From positions 15,062,205 through 15,126,204 of the forward strand of contig NC_067206.1 in assembly GCF_026262505.1 (NCBI RefSeq): a stretch of 64,000 bases of DNA, given 5' to 3'. The notes under the pieces are model-generated. The model was given only the letters and a program-made list of their open reading frames with translations, was not told the origin of the DNA and made no database searches. Made by a program: the position numbers and the translations under genes. Positions 29,941 to 39,011 of this stretch are shown one piece after another. Position 1 is the first letter of the stretch; each line of letters opens with the position of its first letter. Origin of the DNA: Trichomonas vaginalis G3. Taxonomy: Eukaryota > Parabasalia > Trichomonadida > Trichomonadidae.

Positions 29941-30183
29941 TTAATATGGTTGAGGTGTTGGATTTGGTTGCCAACTAGACTGTGGTGCAGGTTCAGGCTG
30001 TTGTATAACAGGAGCTTGTTCTTCTGGTTCAGGGTCTTTAGGTATAATACCAACGAACTGACCTACTCTTTTACCAATATTTTTGACTCCGTTCCAAATT
30101 CCTCTTCCTACGGTTTTTATTCCATTCCATATACCTCTTCCAACATTTCGAAAGAAGTTTCCTATCTTACTGAAGAAACCCAT
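29941..30183 (-). CDS. Amphipathic, Pro-rich small virion-type protein
   Basis: Intact, 80 residues. The first half is a repeated amphipathic motif (VGRGIWNGIKTVGRGIWNGV) preceded by GFFSKIGNFFRN; the second half is Pro/Gln-rich (PEEQAPVIQQPEPAP). This recalls the membrane-active internal proteins of adenovirus-like particles and is similar in style to the start of the 26298 gene. An identical gene is at 61037-61279. Function inferred from composition. Confidence 0.6.
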   Translation of the reverse strand: MGFFSKIGNFFRNVGRGIWNGIKTVGRGIWNGVKNIGKRVGQFVGIIPKDPEPEEQAPVIQQPEPAPQSSWQPNPTPQPY

Positions 30184-30201
30184 TTTACTATATGTAAAAA
30201 T

Positions 30202-30564
30202 CTAATGTCCGCCTAGTCTCTTACGTTTCCTGTTGAGTTCCATAGCATTCTTTAACTGGAGCTCATACATTCTGTTTCTCCTCTGGTAGAAAACATATTC
30301 TGGGTCAACTCCTGTGTTCGCGTCATCTGCATAAAGTTGTTTATATCCCACTTCAGGGTTTGTATAAAACTCTTTCCATCTCATATTTGCATACCATGGT
30401 GGCAAACCTAACGCAGCGTCATTTGACATGGCAGTTTGCATTTGTACATCTGTTGGCACTTGACCATAGTTTGCCATTGCAGTTTGTATTCTAACTTCAT
30501 TTGGAATATTCTCTGGGTTTGGTTGTCCAGGTTGCTGTGCATTCGCTAAGTTCTGTGCGTCCAT
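30202..30564 (-). CDS. Unknown Gln/Asn-rich Maverick protein
   Basis: Intact, 120 residues (MDAQNLANAQQPGQPNPENI). An internal 14-residue repeat (NEVRIQTAMANYG / TDVQMQTAMSNDA) precedes a charged C-terminus (NRKRKRLGGH). Mirrored with one residue changed at 60656-61018, so it is conserved between two elements. Sits in the small virion gene run. Function unknown. Confidence 0.6.
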   Translation of the reverse strand: MDAQNLANAQQPGQPNPENIPNEVRIQTAMANYGQVPTDVQMQTAMSNDAALGLPPWYANMRWKEFYTNPEVGYKQLYADDANTGVDPEYVFYQRRNRMYELQLKNAMELNRKRKRLGGH

Positions 30565-30587
30565 TTAATATTAGATAAAAATATCTC

Positions 30588-30719
30588 TTACGAGTACATA
30601 TACTGAACATTTGCAGGCATTGGTTCATCTTCATATTCTCTATATCTTTCTGCCACGTCAAAGAAATAAATGACACAATGGAAAAAACCTAAAACAAGTA
30701 GTCCTATTTCAAACCACAT
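30588..30719 (-). CDS. 43-residue single-span membrane protein
   Basis: ATG 30719 to TAA 30588, overlapping the end of the methyltransferase gene by 16 bases. The sequence is a hydrophobic segment (FEIGLLVLGFFHCVIYFF) followed by an acidic tail ending NVQYMYS. The copy at 60501-60632 is preserved in sequence even though the adjacent methyltransferase copy is broken, which supports a real gene. Confidence 0.6.
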   Translation of the reverse strand: MWFEIGLLVLGFFHCVIYFFDVAERYREYEDEPMPANVQYMYS

Positions 30720-31522
30720 TTACTTACTAATAAAATTTCTTTGTTATGACACTTTCTCCAGTTTATAGGACCTCTCTCATATTCTATCTTGTCATATCTA
30801 AACTCATAGTCATGTATGTCCTCTAACCATCTCATAACGGTTTCCAAACCACTTTTATCGGATGTAAAGTAAAAGCATGGATGGTTATGTAAAACGTCTA
30901 AAGTTTCTAAAGAGTCTCTCAAAGTCCAGTCTACTTGGTATTGAAAATCCCATGTGTTATAGAACGGTGGGTCCACTATAAAGAAAACATTTTCCTTGTC
31001 TTTATATTTTTCATACAACTCTGTCCAATGACATCTCACAAACTCTATACCCTCAATATATTTTTCTATGTCCTCTTTGAAAACATTTGTATAGTTAAGA
31101 TATAAAACTTTTGACATAAGTGTTTCAATGTCATGAACTCTTATAGAACCACTATATAATAGTCTAGCAGATATACTATCCCAGTCTATATATTCTGCTT
31201 TTTTCAAAACCTCTCTCACAATATTTTTGTTATCTAATGGTATACGTTCCATCTTACCTATAGGTATCTTTTCTTTTAACTCTTTCAATATGTTGTTTGT
31301 GTCTGGAATATGTTTGAGACGGTCCATATAGTTGTCGAAGTCATTGCATATAATCTTTGAGTCTGGGAATATTGTATGGCACAAATGGGATATATAGAAA
31401 CTTCCACCGAACAAATCTACAAATGTTAGACCATTCGGTAGTTTCTTAAGTTCTCTCAATATAATATCTTTACATTTACTCTTATTTCCAAAGAACGGTA
31501 ACGGAGGTTTTGTAAAATTCAT
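30704..31522 (-). CDS. D12-class DNA adenine-N6 methyltransferase
   Basis: Intact, 272 residues. Motif FVDLFGGSF (about 34-42) binds S-adenosylmethionine and FIVDPPFYN (about 181-189) is the catalytic DPPY-type motif; PFFGNKSK near the start also fits the Dam/D12 family. It would methylate adenine N6 in DNA, and so could mark or protect element DNA; trichomonads are known to carry Maverick-encoded enzymes of this type. ATG follows TTTTTATTATTATATAT. It is the last gene before the terminal repeat. Confidence 0.85.
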   Translation of the reverse strand: MNFTKPPLPFFGNKSKCKDIILRELKKLPNGLTFVDLFGGSFYISHLCHTIFPDSKIICNDFDNYMDRLKHIPDTNNILKELKEKIPIGKMERIPLDNKNIVREVLKKAEYIDWDSISARLLYSGSIRVHDIETLMSKVLYLNYTNVFKEDIEKYIEGIEFVRCHWTELYEKYKDKENVFFIVDPPFYNTWDFQYQVDWTLRDSLETLDVLHNHPCFYFTSDKSGLETVMRWLEDIHDYEFRYDKIEYERGPINWRKCHNKEILLVSKCGLK

Positions 31523-31594
31523 TTATATATAATAATAAAAATGTTTTTACCCGAAAAGTGACAGAAAAGTGACAAAACATGAAAACATATATAA

Positions 31595-31702
31595 TTTGTG
31601 AAAAGCGACACATTATATAATGTTTTCGACCCAGAAGAAGGCTTCTTCCCAGAAGCAATGGAGGAAGAAGAAGAGTCCTCCGAATTCACACCAGAAGACT
31701 AA
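31595..31702 (+). other. Short acidic open frame near the Maverick tip
   Basis: A frame without ATG reads DPEEGFFPEAMEEEEESSEF and stops at 31702. Its copy at 59520-59627 is identical. It could be the 3' part of a lost or spliced gene, or chance in a conserved tip region. Kept as a low-confidence observation. Confidence 0.2.
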
Positions 31703-31740
31703 CAATTTTCCGAATAAAAACTTCATTTATACTAAACATC

Positions 31741-31779
31741 TTCGGGGCTAGAGGGCACGAAGTGCCTGGAAGCCCCACT
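31741..31779. repeat. Terminal inverted repeat of Maverick B (right end)
   Basis: Ends ...GCCCCACT at 31779, matching the AG...CT rule for Maverick termini, and contains the small hairpin GGCACGAAGTGCC. The mirror copy opens with AGTGGGG at 59443. It is followed on the outside by ACC and 24 T. Confidence 0.75.
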
Positions 31780-32103
31780 ACCTTTTTTTTTTTTTTTTTT
31801 TTTTTTATATATTCATAAAGATTTTCCAAAAATATGATACCGCAAAATTAAAAAAGTGACGTCTTGAGTGGAGTCAAAGGTCGAAATTGCTAGCTAAATG
31901 TTTTTTTTAGCGAAATTGCGTATTGTACGTTTTTTTCGCAAAACGAAACCCTTATTATAATTAAATTACTGCAATAATTACATATTTGCAAAATATTGAA
32001 ATTTTTAGGATGAAATTAGATAAAGATACACATTAATATCGAATATAATAATTGATTCGAATACGATTTAAAAAGATCTTTGTTGACACATATGAAATAA
32101 TTA
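31780..32103. other. Host flank between Maverick B and the MULE
   Basis: ACC plus a T run (31783-31806), then AT-rich DNA with no gene that I can support. It resumes at 59210 on the far side of the MULE. Confidence 0.6.
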
Positions 32104-32112
32104 ATGATTATA
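32104..32112. repeat. MULE target-site duplication, left copy
   Basis: ATGATTATA, repeated exactly at 59201-59209. Nine bases is the normal duplication length for Mutator-like elements. Confidence 0.85.
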
Positions 32113-32210
32113 GGGTCATTATTGATTTTGTAATTTAATCGTCGTCGTTATCGATTTTGTAATTTCATCATTATCGTCTTTTTTTAAACGTGCATTTTTT
32201 GCTTTCGGAG
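32113..32210. repeat. MULE terminal inverted repeat, left
   Basis: GATTTTGTAATTTAATCGTC followed by TTATCGATTTTGTAATTTC; matches the reverse complement of 59103-59200 with scattered differences. Confidence 0.8.
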
Positions 32211-33384
32211 CTATTGAACATACATTGGCCCTTACCAGCAATTGAAAACTATTTTTCATTATCAACAATTACATTACTCCGAGTTATTCATCAATCAATG
32301 AAAATCGATATATAGTCCATACTTCAATTTACAATATTGGCAAGTCCAATTTCACTTGGCATATTTAACTCATATAGAAAAACCAGTTGGAATCGGCAAA
32401 ATTATCTTTAATTCCATACATAAGAAAAAAAAATTATAAAGTTCTTCAATAATAGCAAACTAATAGTTTAAATAGATTTACAAGTATCGCCCATCTACTT
32501 TTGATATAATTCACATATTAAATGTAGAAAACTGGTTTAAAATAAATATTTCAAAAGTTCGAAAACGATTTATGAAAAAATAACGTGATGACATTTACTA
32601 AATTTGCTCTGTATTAAAGTATCGATGATAGAAAGAGCATATTTTGTAAATATTTCAAAAATATTTAAAAGTCGGAGAAATTGTATTGTAATGTACTATA
32701 ATTATGTTACAAATCCGATTGAATACTAATCCTTCGCTATTAAAGTTGTTTTGAGAAGGATATTCTCTAAATTCTTGATAAATCTTTAAAATCTAGAGTA
32801 ATCGTTTTGTAAACTTAACAAAACTAAAATGTATACCAATAGATTGGCATTTTCTACGTTTTCAAAGTGAGAGAGTGTAAATTCTTTTTTTTATCCTATT
32901 AAGGTTTTTAAAAAATTTAATTAACTTAATTTATATGATCTGAAATATATGACAAGTTAATATGGAGAATTCTTTCAACCCAATTTCAATTTATTGAATT
33001 TTCTATTCGAATTCAAAAATTTTCCCAAGAAGAAAAAATAATTAGGAAATTTAATATGTTAATACATAAAATATTTTATTTATTCAAAGAATTCAATTTT
33101 CTATTGGATCAAAAAACTTGTGTTAAAGTTCGTATTTTAAGATAACTATACTTTTAGAAGCTGTTTTTATTTTTTTCACCGGGATTTTATTAATTTAATT
33201 CTTTCAAAATTTGAATCTTATTGTATATCACCGGACTATGATCATAATAGAGTTGCAATCTCTAATTATAGCCACATTAGTACTCGTGGGTCGATATATC
33301 ATGGGAGATACAAAATTATTTGAATTTTCTTTTATTTTTTTAAAAAATATTAAAAAAAGTAAATAAATAACTAACAACACAGCA
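32211..33384. other. Non-coding MULE 3' region
   Basis: About 1.2 kb of AT-rich sequence downstream of the transposase stop. I see no gene, structured RNA or clear repeat. Confidence 0.6.
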
Positions 33385-34463
33385 TCACTTTTCGTAAAAT
33401 GCTTTAATCCTAGTCCTTTTTCCCCTTAATTTTTCAATCTCTCCCAGGTTGAAATTTATTCCGGGAATTTTTAAAGATGCTTGGTCAACATAAAATTTCA
33501 TTAAATCTTCCACAGGAGTCATAAACTCTGAACATTTGAAGCGAGCATGAACTGCATCATTCAAATTTTTAAGAAGATTTTTGTTCGAAAAGTGATTCAA
33601 TACGGCGATTACATGAATACAAGGTAATCCGTATAATTCGATGTGCTTACATGTGCATGAATATTGTGAATCTGACATAATTTTTACGCAATATGTATAG
33701 CGACCAAAAGTTGCATAATATAATTCTTGAATTGGATCATATAATACCGAGCTAAACATATCTGAATGTTTCAAAGTTTCATTTAGATTTTTGATAATAT
33801 TATCTGATTTAAAATCACCTGTTAAAACATTTTTAACAAGATTGAATTCATGTTCAATGAGACGGATAATTAGTTCGGCGGGTTCATATGTATCCCATTT
33901 ATCTTTATTTCGGCATTAAGGGATTCAATAAGAGATGTTGTGAGTATGCCAGCGGTGTAGTCATCGAATCCTTCAAATGGGTTAATACTATCTAAGTACT
34001 TAAAGAGATCTCTGATTATTTTCGCGGTTTGGATATTCCTCTTGTAAACGAGTTTCTAACTTTTTAATCAAGTCAATTCGTTTTTGAGGATGGTCTGCGT
34101 AAGCGACTTCAACAATTTCGGAATAGACATTGATGTATTCCCTTTTTGTTGCAAAATGACGTAAGCAAAATTTATGATCGCAAGAAAAGCCTGATTCTCT
34201 AACAGCAGCTATAATTGCCGGACCTTGATCGGAATAAATATTCTTGAATCTGCTTGGTGGAATAAAAGATTTCAATTTAGTGAGCATATCCTTAATTGTT
34301 ATCGTATTTTCACTAACAGACCATGCAAATGCAATAGGGATAAGTCTATTATTTGGTGCAGGTGTACCAATAATGAGTAAGTTTCCTTTTTTAATACAAA
34401 ATAAAAACGTTCCATCAATTTGAATTATTCCGCAAAAAGCTTGTGTTTGCATGTAAAAATGAG
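33385..34463 (-). pseudogene. MULE transposase, C-terminal two thirds (frameshifted)
   Basis: Contains the MULE catalytic domain: QIDGTFLF (first Asp), FKNIYSDQGPAIIAAV (second Asp) and, after a frame change near 34000, SLIESLNAEIK (Glu). The end has a SWIM zinc motif, YSCTCKHIELYGLPCIHVI (C-x-C-x8-C-x-H). Frame changes or stops near 34000, 33915 and 33780 make it inactive as read. Its N-terminal third is at 55021-55799 beyond the nested element, and the frame is continuous if the insert and one copy of the 5-bp duplication are removed. Confidence 0.85.
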
Positions 34464-34468
34464 TTATT
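34464..34468. repeat. Target-site duplication of the nested element, left copy
   Basis: TTATT, repeated at 55016-55020. Taking out the insert with one copy leaves the MULE transposase frame in phase, an independent check on these boundaries. Confidence 0.85.
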
Positions 34469-34649
34469 AGTTAGTATCCCTAAGTCGTGTACGGAGGCAC
34501 TGCGTTCCTCCGTATGCAATACTTGTGAATTTGACACTTTACAAAACCGTTAACGTATATTTTACAACACAAACGACAACACCAACTTAACCTTAAATAT
34601 TTATAAAGCCGCCAACCACTTCACCTTACTACTGTAAAAATAAACGTTC

Positions 34650-34975
34650 TCACTTACAAAAGTATTGCAACTCTTCCCATTGCTGTGCTTCACACAATAG
34701 TTCATATTCTTCAGTATCGCTGCTGTCGCTCCAATCGTCAGAGTCAAAGTCACTGTCAAAATAAATGTTAGTAAGTTTTGACAAAGCTAATGAAACACGT
34801 TTACCGTTTGTATCGTATGCTTGTATAAACTTCCATTCTTCATTCCTTCATAAACGCTCAAACTAACTTTACCCTTTCTCCCTCGTATCTGATAGAATGT
34901 ATTTTCACGAGGAACGAAGAACAAATTCTTGAACTCATGACCGTTGTAGTTTGTTATCTCAATAGTTTTCGTCAT
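34650..34975 (-). CDS. Small protein with Asp/Ser-rich tail (frameshifted copy)
   Basis: Copy of 54508-54834. The first 48 residues (MTKTIEITNYNGHEFKNLFF and on) are intact, then a frame change near 34832 moves the rest to another frame; the tail SDFDSDDWSDSSDTEEYE is still readable. See the intact copy for description. Confidence 0.6.
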
Positions 34976-35059
34976 TTACATAAAAATAAATAAAAATAAA
35001 TAAAAAATAAACTTAAAAATTAATGATATCACCACCCTCACACGTTGAAAACATAGCAC

Positions 35060-35116
35060 AAAAATAAATTTAGGTGAAGTGGTGAGATCTCACCTCTTTT
35101 TTCACCTCTTTTTTCA
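35060..35116. repeat. AGATCT palindrome, GTGAG/CTCAC form (gene-flanking)
   Basis: TTTAGGTGAAGTGGTGAGATC then TCACCTC, followed by two TTTTTTCACC half-sites, between the stop at 35128 and the start at 34975. The position directly downstream of a gene is typical for this family; mirrored at 54370-54410. Confidence 0.8.
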
Positions 35117-35127
35117 CCCACTTGAAT

Positions 35128-35373
35128 TCATTGCTTTATAAACTCTCTTCCTTTCTCCAACTCTTCTAACTTCTTCTTAAGTTCAGCAATGTTGTCCTCA
35201 TGAAGTTTAATCTTCCTTAATATACCTTCTCTATCTAATGGTTGCTTTATCTTTCTAAACTGAACTCTACCATCCTTCATAGTATGAATGTAAAAACCTT
35301 CTGGAATAGTTCCTGATTTAATGTATTCTACCAAAAACTTTTGTTTCATTGCTTCAGTGACTTTAGTCGTCAT
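35128..35373 (-). CDS. YxV-G-RK domain protein
   Basis: Intact, 81 residues (MTTKVTEAMKQKFLVEYIKS). The core GFYIHTMKDGRVQFRKIKQP matches the compact domain in the Maverick proteins at 4099 and 25121; the C-terminus is a coiled coil (NIAELKKKLEELEKGRE). The shared domain is one of the few links between the palindromic element and the full Mavericks. The right-arm copy is 54109-54345. Function unknown; probably a small DNA- or protein-binding factor. Confidence 0.65.
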   Translation of the reverse strand: MTTKVTEAMKQKFLVEYIKSGTIPEGFYIHTMKDGRVQFRKIKQPLDREGILRKIKLHEDNIAELKKKLEELEKGREFIKQ

Positions 35374-35399
35374 TTTACTCTAAGGTGAAGCTAGCACAG

Positions 35400-36140
35400 C
35401 GATAATGGATTTCATGACTTTTTAGTATTTCATGCAATCTTAACAGATAGCCTTATAAGTACTTCCAGTGTCCTAGCTGTCCCTCCTTTTTATATAACTC
35501 CATGACATTTATAATCTCGCGAAACTTAACAGGTAGCATAACAGATTAAAATCAGATGAGGTTTTGAACCAAAATTTCTAAGCAACGTTGTCAAGGATTT
35601 TGAGGAACTAGGGACAGAGTGTGGCAAAGTCCAAGATTTAATTTATCTTCATCTGTTTCATCAGCTATCTCATCTAATATGCCAATATTTTATTCATAAC
35701 TCGTGGCAAACTCACTAACTTTCATTATGTTCATCTGCATGCTTCATCTGATAGAAAGTATGACTTTCATTAACTCTGTGAGATAATGAAAACTACTAGG
35801 GACAGAGACCATGGCAAAGTTTATGATTTTCATTATTTCCGGAACTTAATGAAAACTACTAGGGACAGAGACCATGGCAAAGTTCATGATTTAATTTATT
35901 CTCTCACTAACAACAAACACAAACTCCAACACTAACATCAAGTACTAACCTCAGCACAAATGACAAACACTAACAACAAACACAAACTCCAACACTAACG
36001 ACAAGTACTAACCTCAGCACAAATGACAAACGCTAACAACAAACACAAACTCCAACACTAACATCAAGTACTAACCTCAGCACAAATGACAAACACTAAC
36101 AACAAACACAAACTCCAACACTAACGACAAAAATAAATGT
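35400..36140. other. Non-coding region with two tandem repeats
   Basis: Upstream of the start at 35373. Contains two copies of ATGAAAACTACTAGGGACAG plus AGACCATGGCAAAGT (about 35787-35885) and, at 35905-36130, about three 75-bp copies built of AACAACAAACACAAACTCC and ACTAACCTCAGCACAAATG. No gene. It probably holds the promoter of the 35373 gene. Confidence 0.7.
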
Positions 36141-36142
36141 CC

Positions 36143-36862
36143 TCACTTCTTAACAAAGTAATATGTGCTTCTTACACCACCATAGCTCAAACGTTTCTTT
36201 TCAAACATCGATTGAAACTTATTTTGAGCCATTGGCTTTAGTCTCTTTTTCTTCAAATACGCCAAGAAATCTTCTTCACATCTTTTCACTTCATAGCCTT
36301 CTTTAAACTCCTCCTTGTTAAGTTCTATGAAATCCTTTATCTCATTCTTTGTTGCAATGGCTTCTTCACGAACGACATCGTGAACTATTTCATCATTGCA
36401 TTCATGAACGACCTCCTCACTGTTCTCATGAACTATTTCAACACTGTTCTCATGTATGACCTCCTCATTGCATTCATGTATGACCTCCTTACTGTTCTCA
36501 TGAACTATTTCATCACTGTTCTCATGAACGACCTCCTCACTGTTCTCATGAACTATTTCATCACTGTTCTCATGTATGACCTCCTCACTGTTCTCATGAA
36601 CGACCTCCTTACTGTTCTCATGAACTATTTCAACACTGTTCTCATGTATGACCTCCTTACTGTTCTCATGAACTATTTCAACACTGTTCTCATGTATGAC
36701 CTCCTCACTGTCTTTCATAAGCGTTTCAAAGTCTCCTTTACTCATTACTTCAATCTCATGCTGTTCACAGTAGTACTTAAACTCACTGTATATGTCTTTG
36801 TTGTATGTTATATTGCTTCCCATGTACTCCATGAATTTTTCAAGCACTTCCTCATAATTCAC
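36143..36862 (-). CDS. Octapeptide-repeat protein, C-terminal extension of the helicase
   Basis: A 239-codon frame with no ATG at its start (GTG AAT TAT), separated from the helicase frame above it by a single in-frame TAA (36866-36868). In the right arm that codon is GAA and the two read as one protein. Residues about 50-160 are 8-residue repeats of the type EVIHENSD / EIVHENSK, about 14 here; the C-terminal 70 residues are a basic winged-helix-like region (LAYLKKKRLKPMAQNKF). So this is probably the end of a larger helicase polypeptide, cut by a nonsense change in this arm. Confidence 0.65.
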   Translation of the reverse strand: MNYEEVLEKFMEYMGSNITYNKDIYSEFKYYCEQHEIEVMSKGDFETLMKDSEEVIHENSVEIVHENSKEVIHENSVEIVHENSKEVVHENSEEVIHENSDEIVHENSEEVVHENSDEIVHENSKEVIHECNEEVIHENSVEIVHENSEEVVHECNDEIVHDVVREEAIATKNEIKDFIELNKEEFKEGYEVKRCEEDFLAYLKKKRLKPMAQNKFQSMFEKKRLSYGGVRSTYYFVKK

Positions 36863-36865
36863 TGT

Positions 36866-38929
36866 TTATTTCTTTCCATGACCTTCTAATATCATACTTG
36901 CTTCGTAAATATAACTTCTTGCAGAACCGTCTCGCTTTCTACTTCTCTTCACAAATTCTCTCATCTTGCCACCAAATACATTTGAACTACATGCAAAGAA
37001 TTCATTCTCCTTCGCAAATTCTTTATATCTTCTGTAGCACTCTGTACAATTCCATCCGGATACAAACTTTTCATAGAACTCCTCGTAAAACATTTGGTAA
37101 GGTGTTTTGTTCATTTCGATGAGTTCTTGTTTAGCCCTGGTGAATGGTATCTTCCTTACATCAAATTCACTTAAATCTTTCTTCATGAAGTACGTCAGTA
37201 AGTTTGAATAAAACTCTTCATTAAAGCTTTCAATGAGATTTGAGAAATATTCGTAATTTCCTTTGTATCTGCTGCTTACGTCAATGACAACAAATCTTCT
37301 GTCGTCTTTGTCAATCTTTACTGAGTTGAAGTTGTTAGATATCATGATGATATTACAAACATTCTCTATCTTTCTTACTGGCTGACACTTCTGATTTAAG
37401 TCCAACTGAGTCTCTGTTACTATTGACTTTAGTGCGTCGTGGTTCATGACCTTAGACGTATCGCATGAGCTTAGTTCATTGCATACGATGAGCTTCATGT
37501 TCTCAATAGCAGCATTGAATCTACCAACCACATTCTCTATTGCCGTTATATTATTGTTGGCGTACTTGCTAATGAGCTCGCATAGAACATTACTAAGTAC
37601 ATTCTTACCAGTTCCTTGCTTTCCTATTAACAAAAGTACTGTTCCAGTCTTTCCACAAGGATTTTGAACGATGTAGGCGAACCAGTTCAAAACATACTCA
37701 TAAAGCTCTTCATCCTCATTACATATGACATCGTGAACATGTTTCAAATATCCTTCAATAATGCTTTCATCTACTTCATTCAGTACCTCATACTCATATC
37801 CTCTGAAATAGCTGTAAATGTCATCTCTTTCGTCAAAGAATCTCATGCCTGACTTCATAAGATAGTTCTTGTTCTGACCCGCTTCATAAATCATCAGTGC
37901 GTTCACATCCTTCTCTTCAATACGTCCTACGTAAACACTCCTCATGAGCTTATTGAATTCCTTGCTATCTACTGACACAAGTGTTGTTGTGTCTCGTATT
38001 CCATCATAATCTTTCACTAGATATGTCATACATGCTCCGTCAATAACGACAACACATCTTCTTAAGTCATTTATAACACTAGCTATGTCAATACCGTCCT
38101 CACTCATGTACTTATTTCTTCTCAAGTCCTTTAGTGTGAAAGTGTCTCTAAGTTCTATTTCAAGCAATTCATTTACACATCCTTTGCAATACTTCTCTAT
38201 AAAATATTTCTGTCGTTCTTTACTAAGTTTCTTAACAGCTCTGAAGAACCATGTGTTTTGACTCAAACATCCTTCACAACTTCTCTCATTCATTCCTAGT
38301 TCTTTCATGTCATTATCTTCAACCTCTATGGTCTCATTGACTAAGGTCAAAGGGTTCTTAGTCATTGCTGGTCTTATCTGAAACAATGTTTGTGCAACAG
38401 GTTTAACTAGTTCAGCAACGTCCTTCCTTAATATGAATAGCTGTTTCCACTCATCTTTGCTAACAGTTCTTTCATAACCACTGACAGTAATGATTTCATT
38501 TGCTGACCTTAGACACTTATGTTCTATCATTTGTATTGCTTTTGTGTAAGGCTTTCGTGAGCATAGGTTGTATATGTCATTCCTGCAATGTTCATTCATG
38601 CCAATAGTACTAAATCCTTTCTTTGCTGTTGAGTGCATAATATCCATTAGTTCCTGTGTTCGTATTGCTGTCTCATAAAATACAACAAGACCTTTGTCAT
38701 CTATGACGTACTTACCGAAAACATTGCTTATATTCTTTAACCATGAAATAACATCCTCATTCATGCTGTCAAACATGAAGTAAGGTCTTACATACTCTTC
38801 ACTTATAAGATACTCCACAAAATACTTGTTAAGCTCTATGTCCTCGTGAGCGATTTCATTAGGTTTGATATTAGTTCCTTTTGTCATTGCTGTCATGTAC
38901 TTCACTCTCATAGTTCCTTTCAATAGCAT
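36866..38929 (-). CDS. D5-like primase-SF3 helicase of the palindromic element
   Basis: Intact, 687 residues from ATG 38929. Walker A IGKQGTGKN (about 433-441), KLIVCNELSS, then NIIMISNNFNSVKIDKDDRR give a superfamily 3 helicase of the D5 type, used to open and unwind replication origins. The N-terminal 200 residues contain VRPYFMFDSMN, faintly like the catalytic DxD region of archaeo-eukaryotic primases; a Cys cluster (CEGC...CKGC) lies near 220-260. It is much longer than the Maverick helicase at 14575 but shares its core. It is the only replication enzyme of this element. Confidence 0.85.
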   Translation of the reverse strand: MLLKGTMRVKYMTAMTKGTNIKPNEIAHEDIELNKYFVEYLISEEYVRPYFMFDSMNEDVISWLKNISNVFGKYVIDDKGLVVFYETAIRTQELMDIMHSTAKKGFSTIGMNEHCRNDIYNLCSRKPYTKAIQMIEHKCLRSANEIITVSGYERTVSKDEWKQLFILRKDVAELVKPVAQTLFQIRPAMTKNPLTLVNETIEVEDNDMKELGMNERSCEGCLSQNTWFFRAVKKLSKERQKYFIEKYCKGCVNELLEIELRDTFTLKDLRRNKYMSEDGIDIASVINDLRRCVVVIDGACMTYLVKDYDGIRDTTTLVSVDSKEFNKLMRSVYVGRIEEKDVNALMIYEAGQNKNYLMKSGMRFFDERDDIYSYFRGYEYEVLNEVDESIIEGYLKHVHDVICNEDEELYEYVLNWFAYIVQNPCGKTGTVLLLIGKQGTGKNVLSNVLCELISKYANNNITAIENVVGRFNAAIENMKLIVCNELSSCDTSKVMNHDALKSIVTETQLDLNQKCQPVRKIENVCNIIMISNNFNSVKIDKDDRRFVVIDVSSRYKGNYEYFSNLIESFNEEFYSNLLTYFMKKDLSEFDVRKIPFTRAKQELIEMNKTPYQMFYEEFYEKFVSGWNCTECYRRYKEFAKENEFFACSSNVFGGKMREFVKRSRKRDGSARSYIYEASMILEGHGKK

Positions 38930-39011
38930 AAAAATACTTCATTGTTTCATAACTGCTCTAAATTCTGTTCAAAATTCGTACAACATAACTTTTTAACATT
39001 AGTGAAAGAAC

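Larger units (their letters stand above)
11237..31779. mobile_element. Maverick/Polinton B (right end at 31779)
   Basis: A continuous run of Maverick genes: capsid, penton-like, SF3 helicase, packaging ATPase, KilA-type proteins, integrase, fibre and methyltransferase. The right end is set by the inverted repeat finishing CCCCACT at 31779, mirrored at 59443. The left end is not visible and no polymerase gene is present in this stretch, so the element is incomplete, rearranged, or continuous with the noisy segment to its left. Confidence 0.7.

Noticed and set aside
36380-36889. 169-codon + frame opposite the octapeptide-repeat gene (and its mirror at 52712-53101)
   Set aside because: Antisense shadow of the repeat; the minus-strand reading is acidic, continuous with the helicase and present in both arms.
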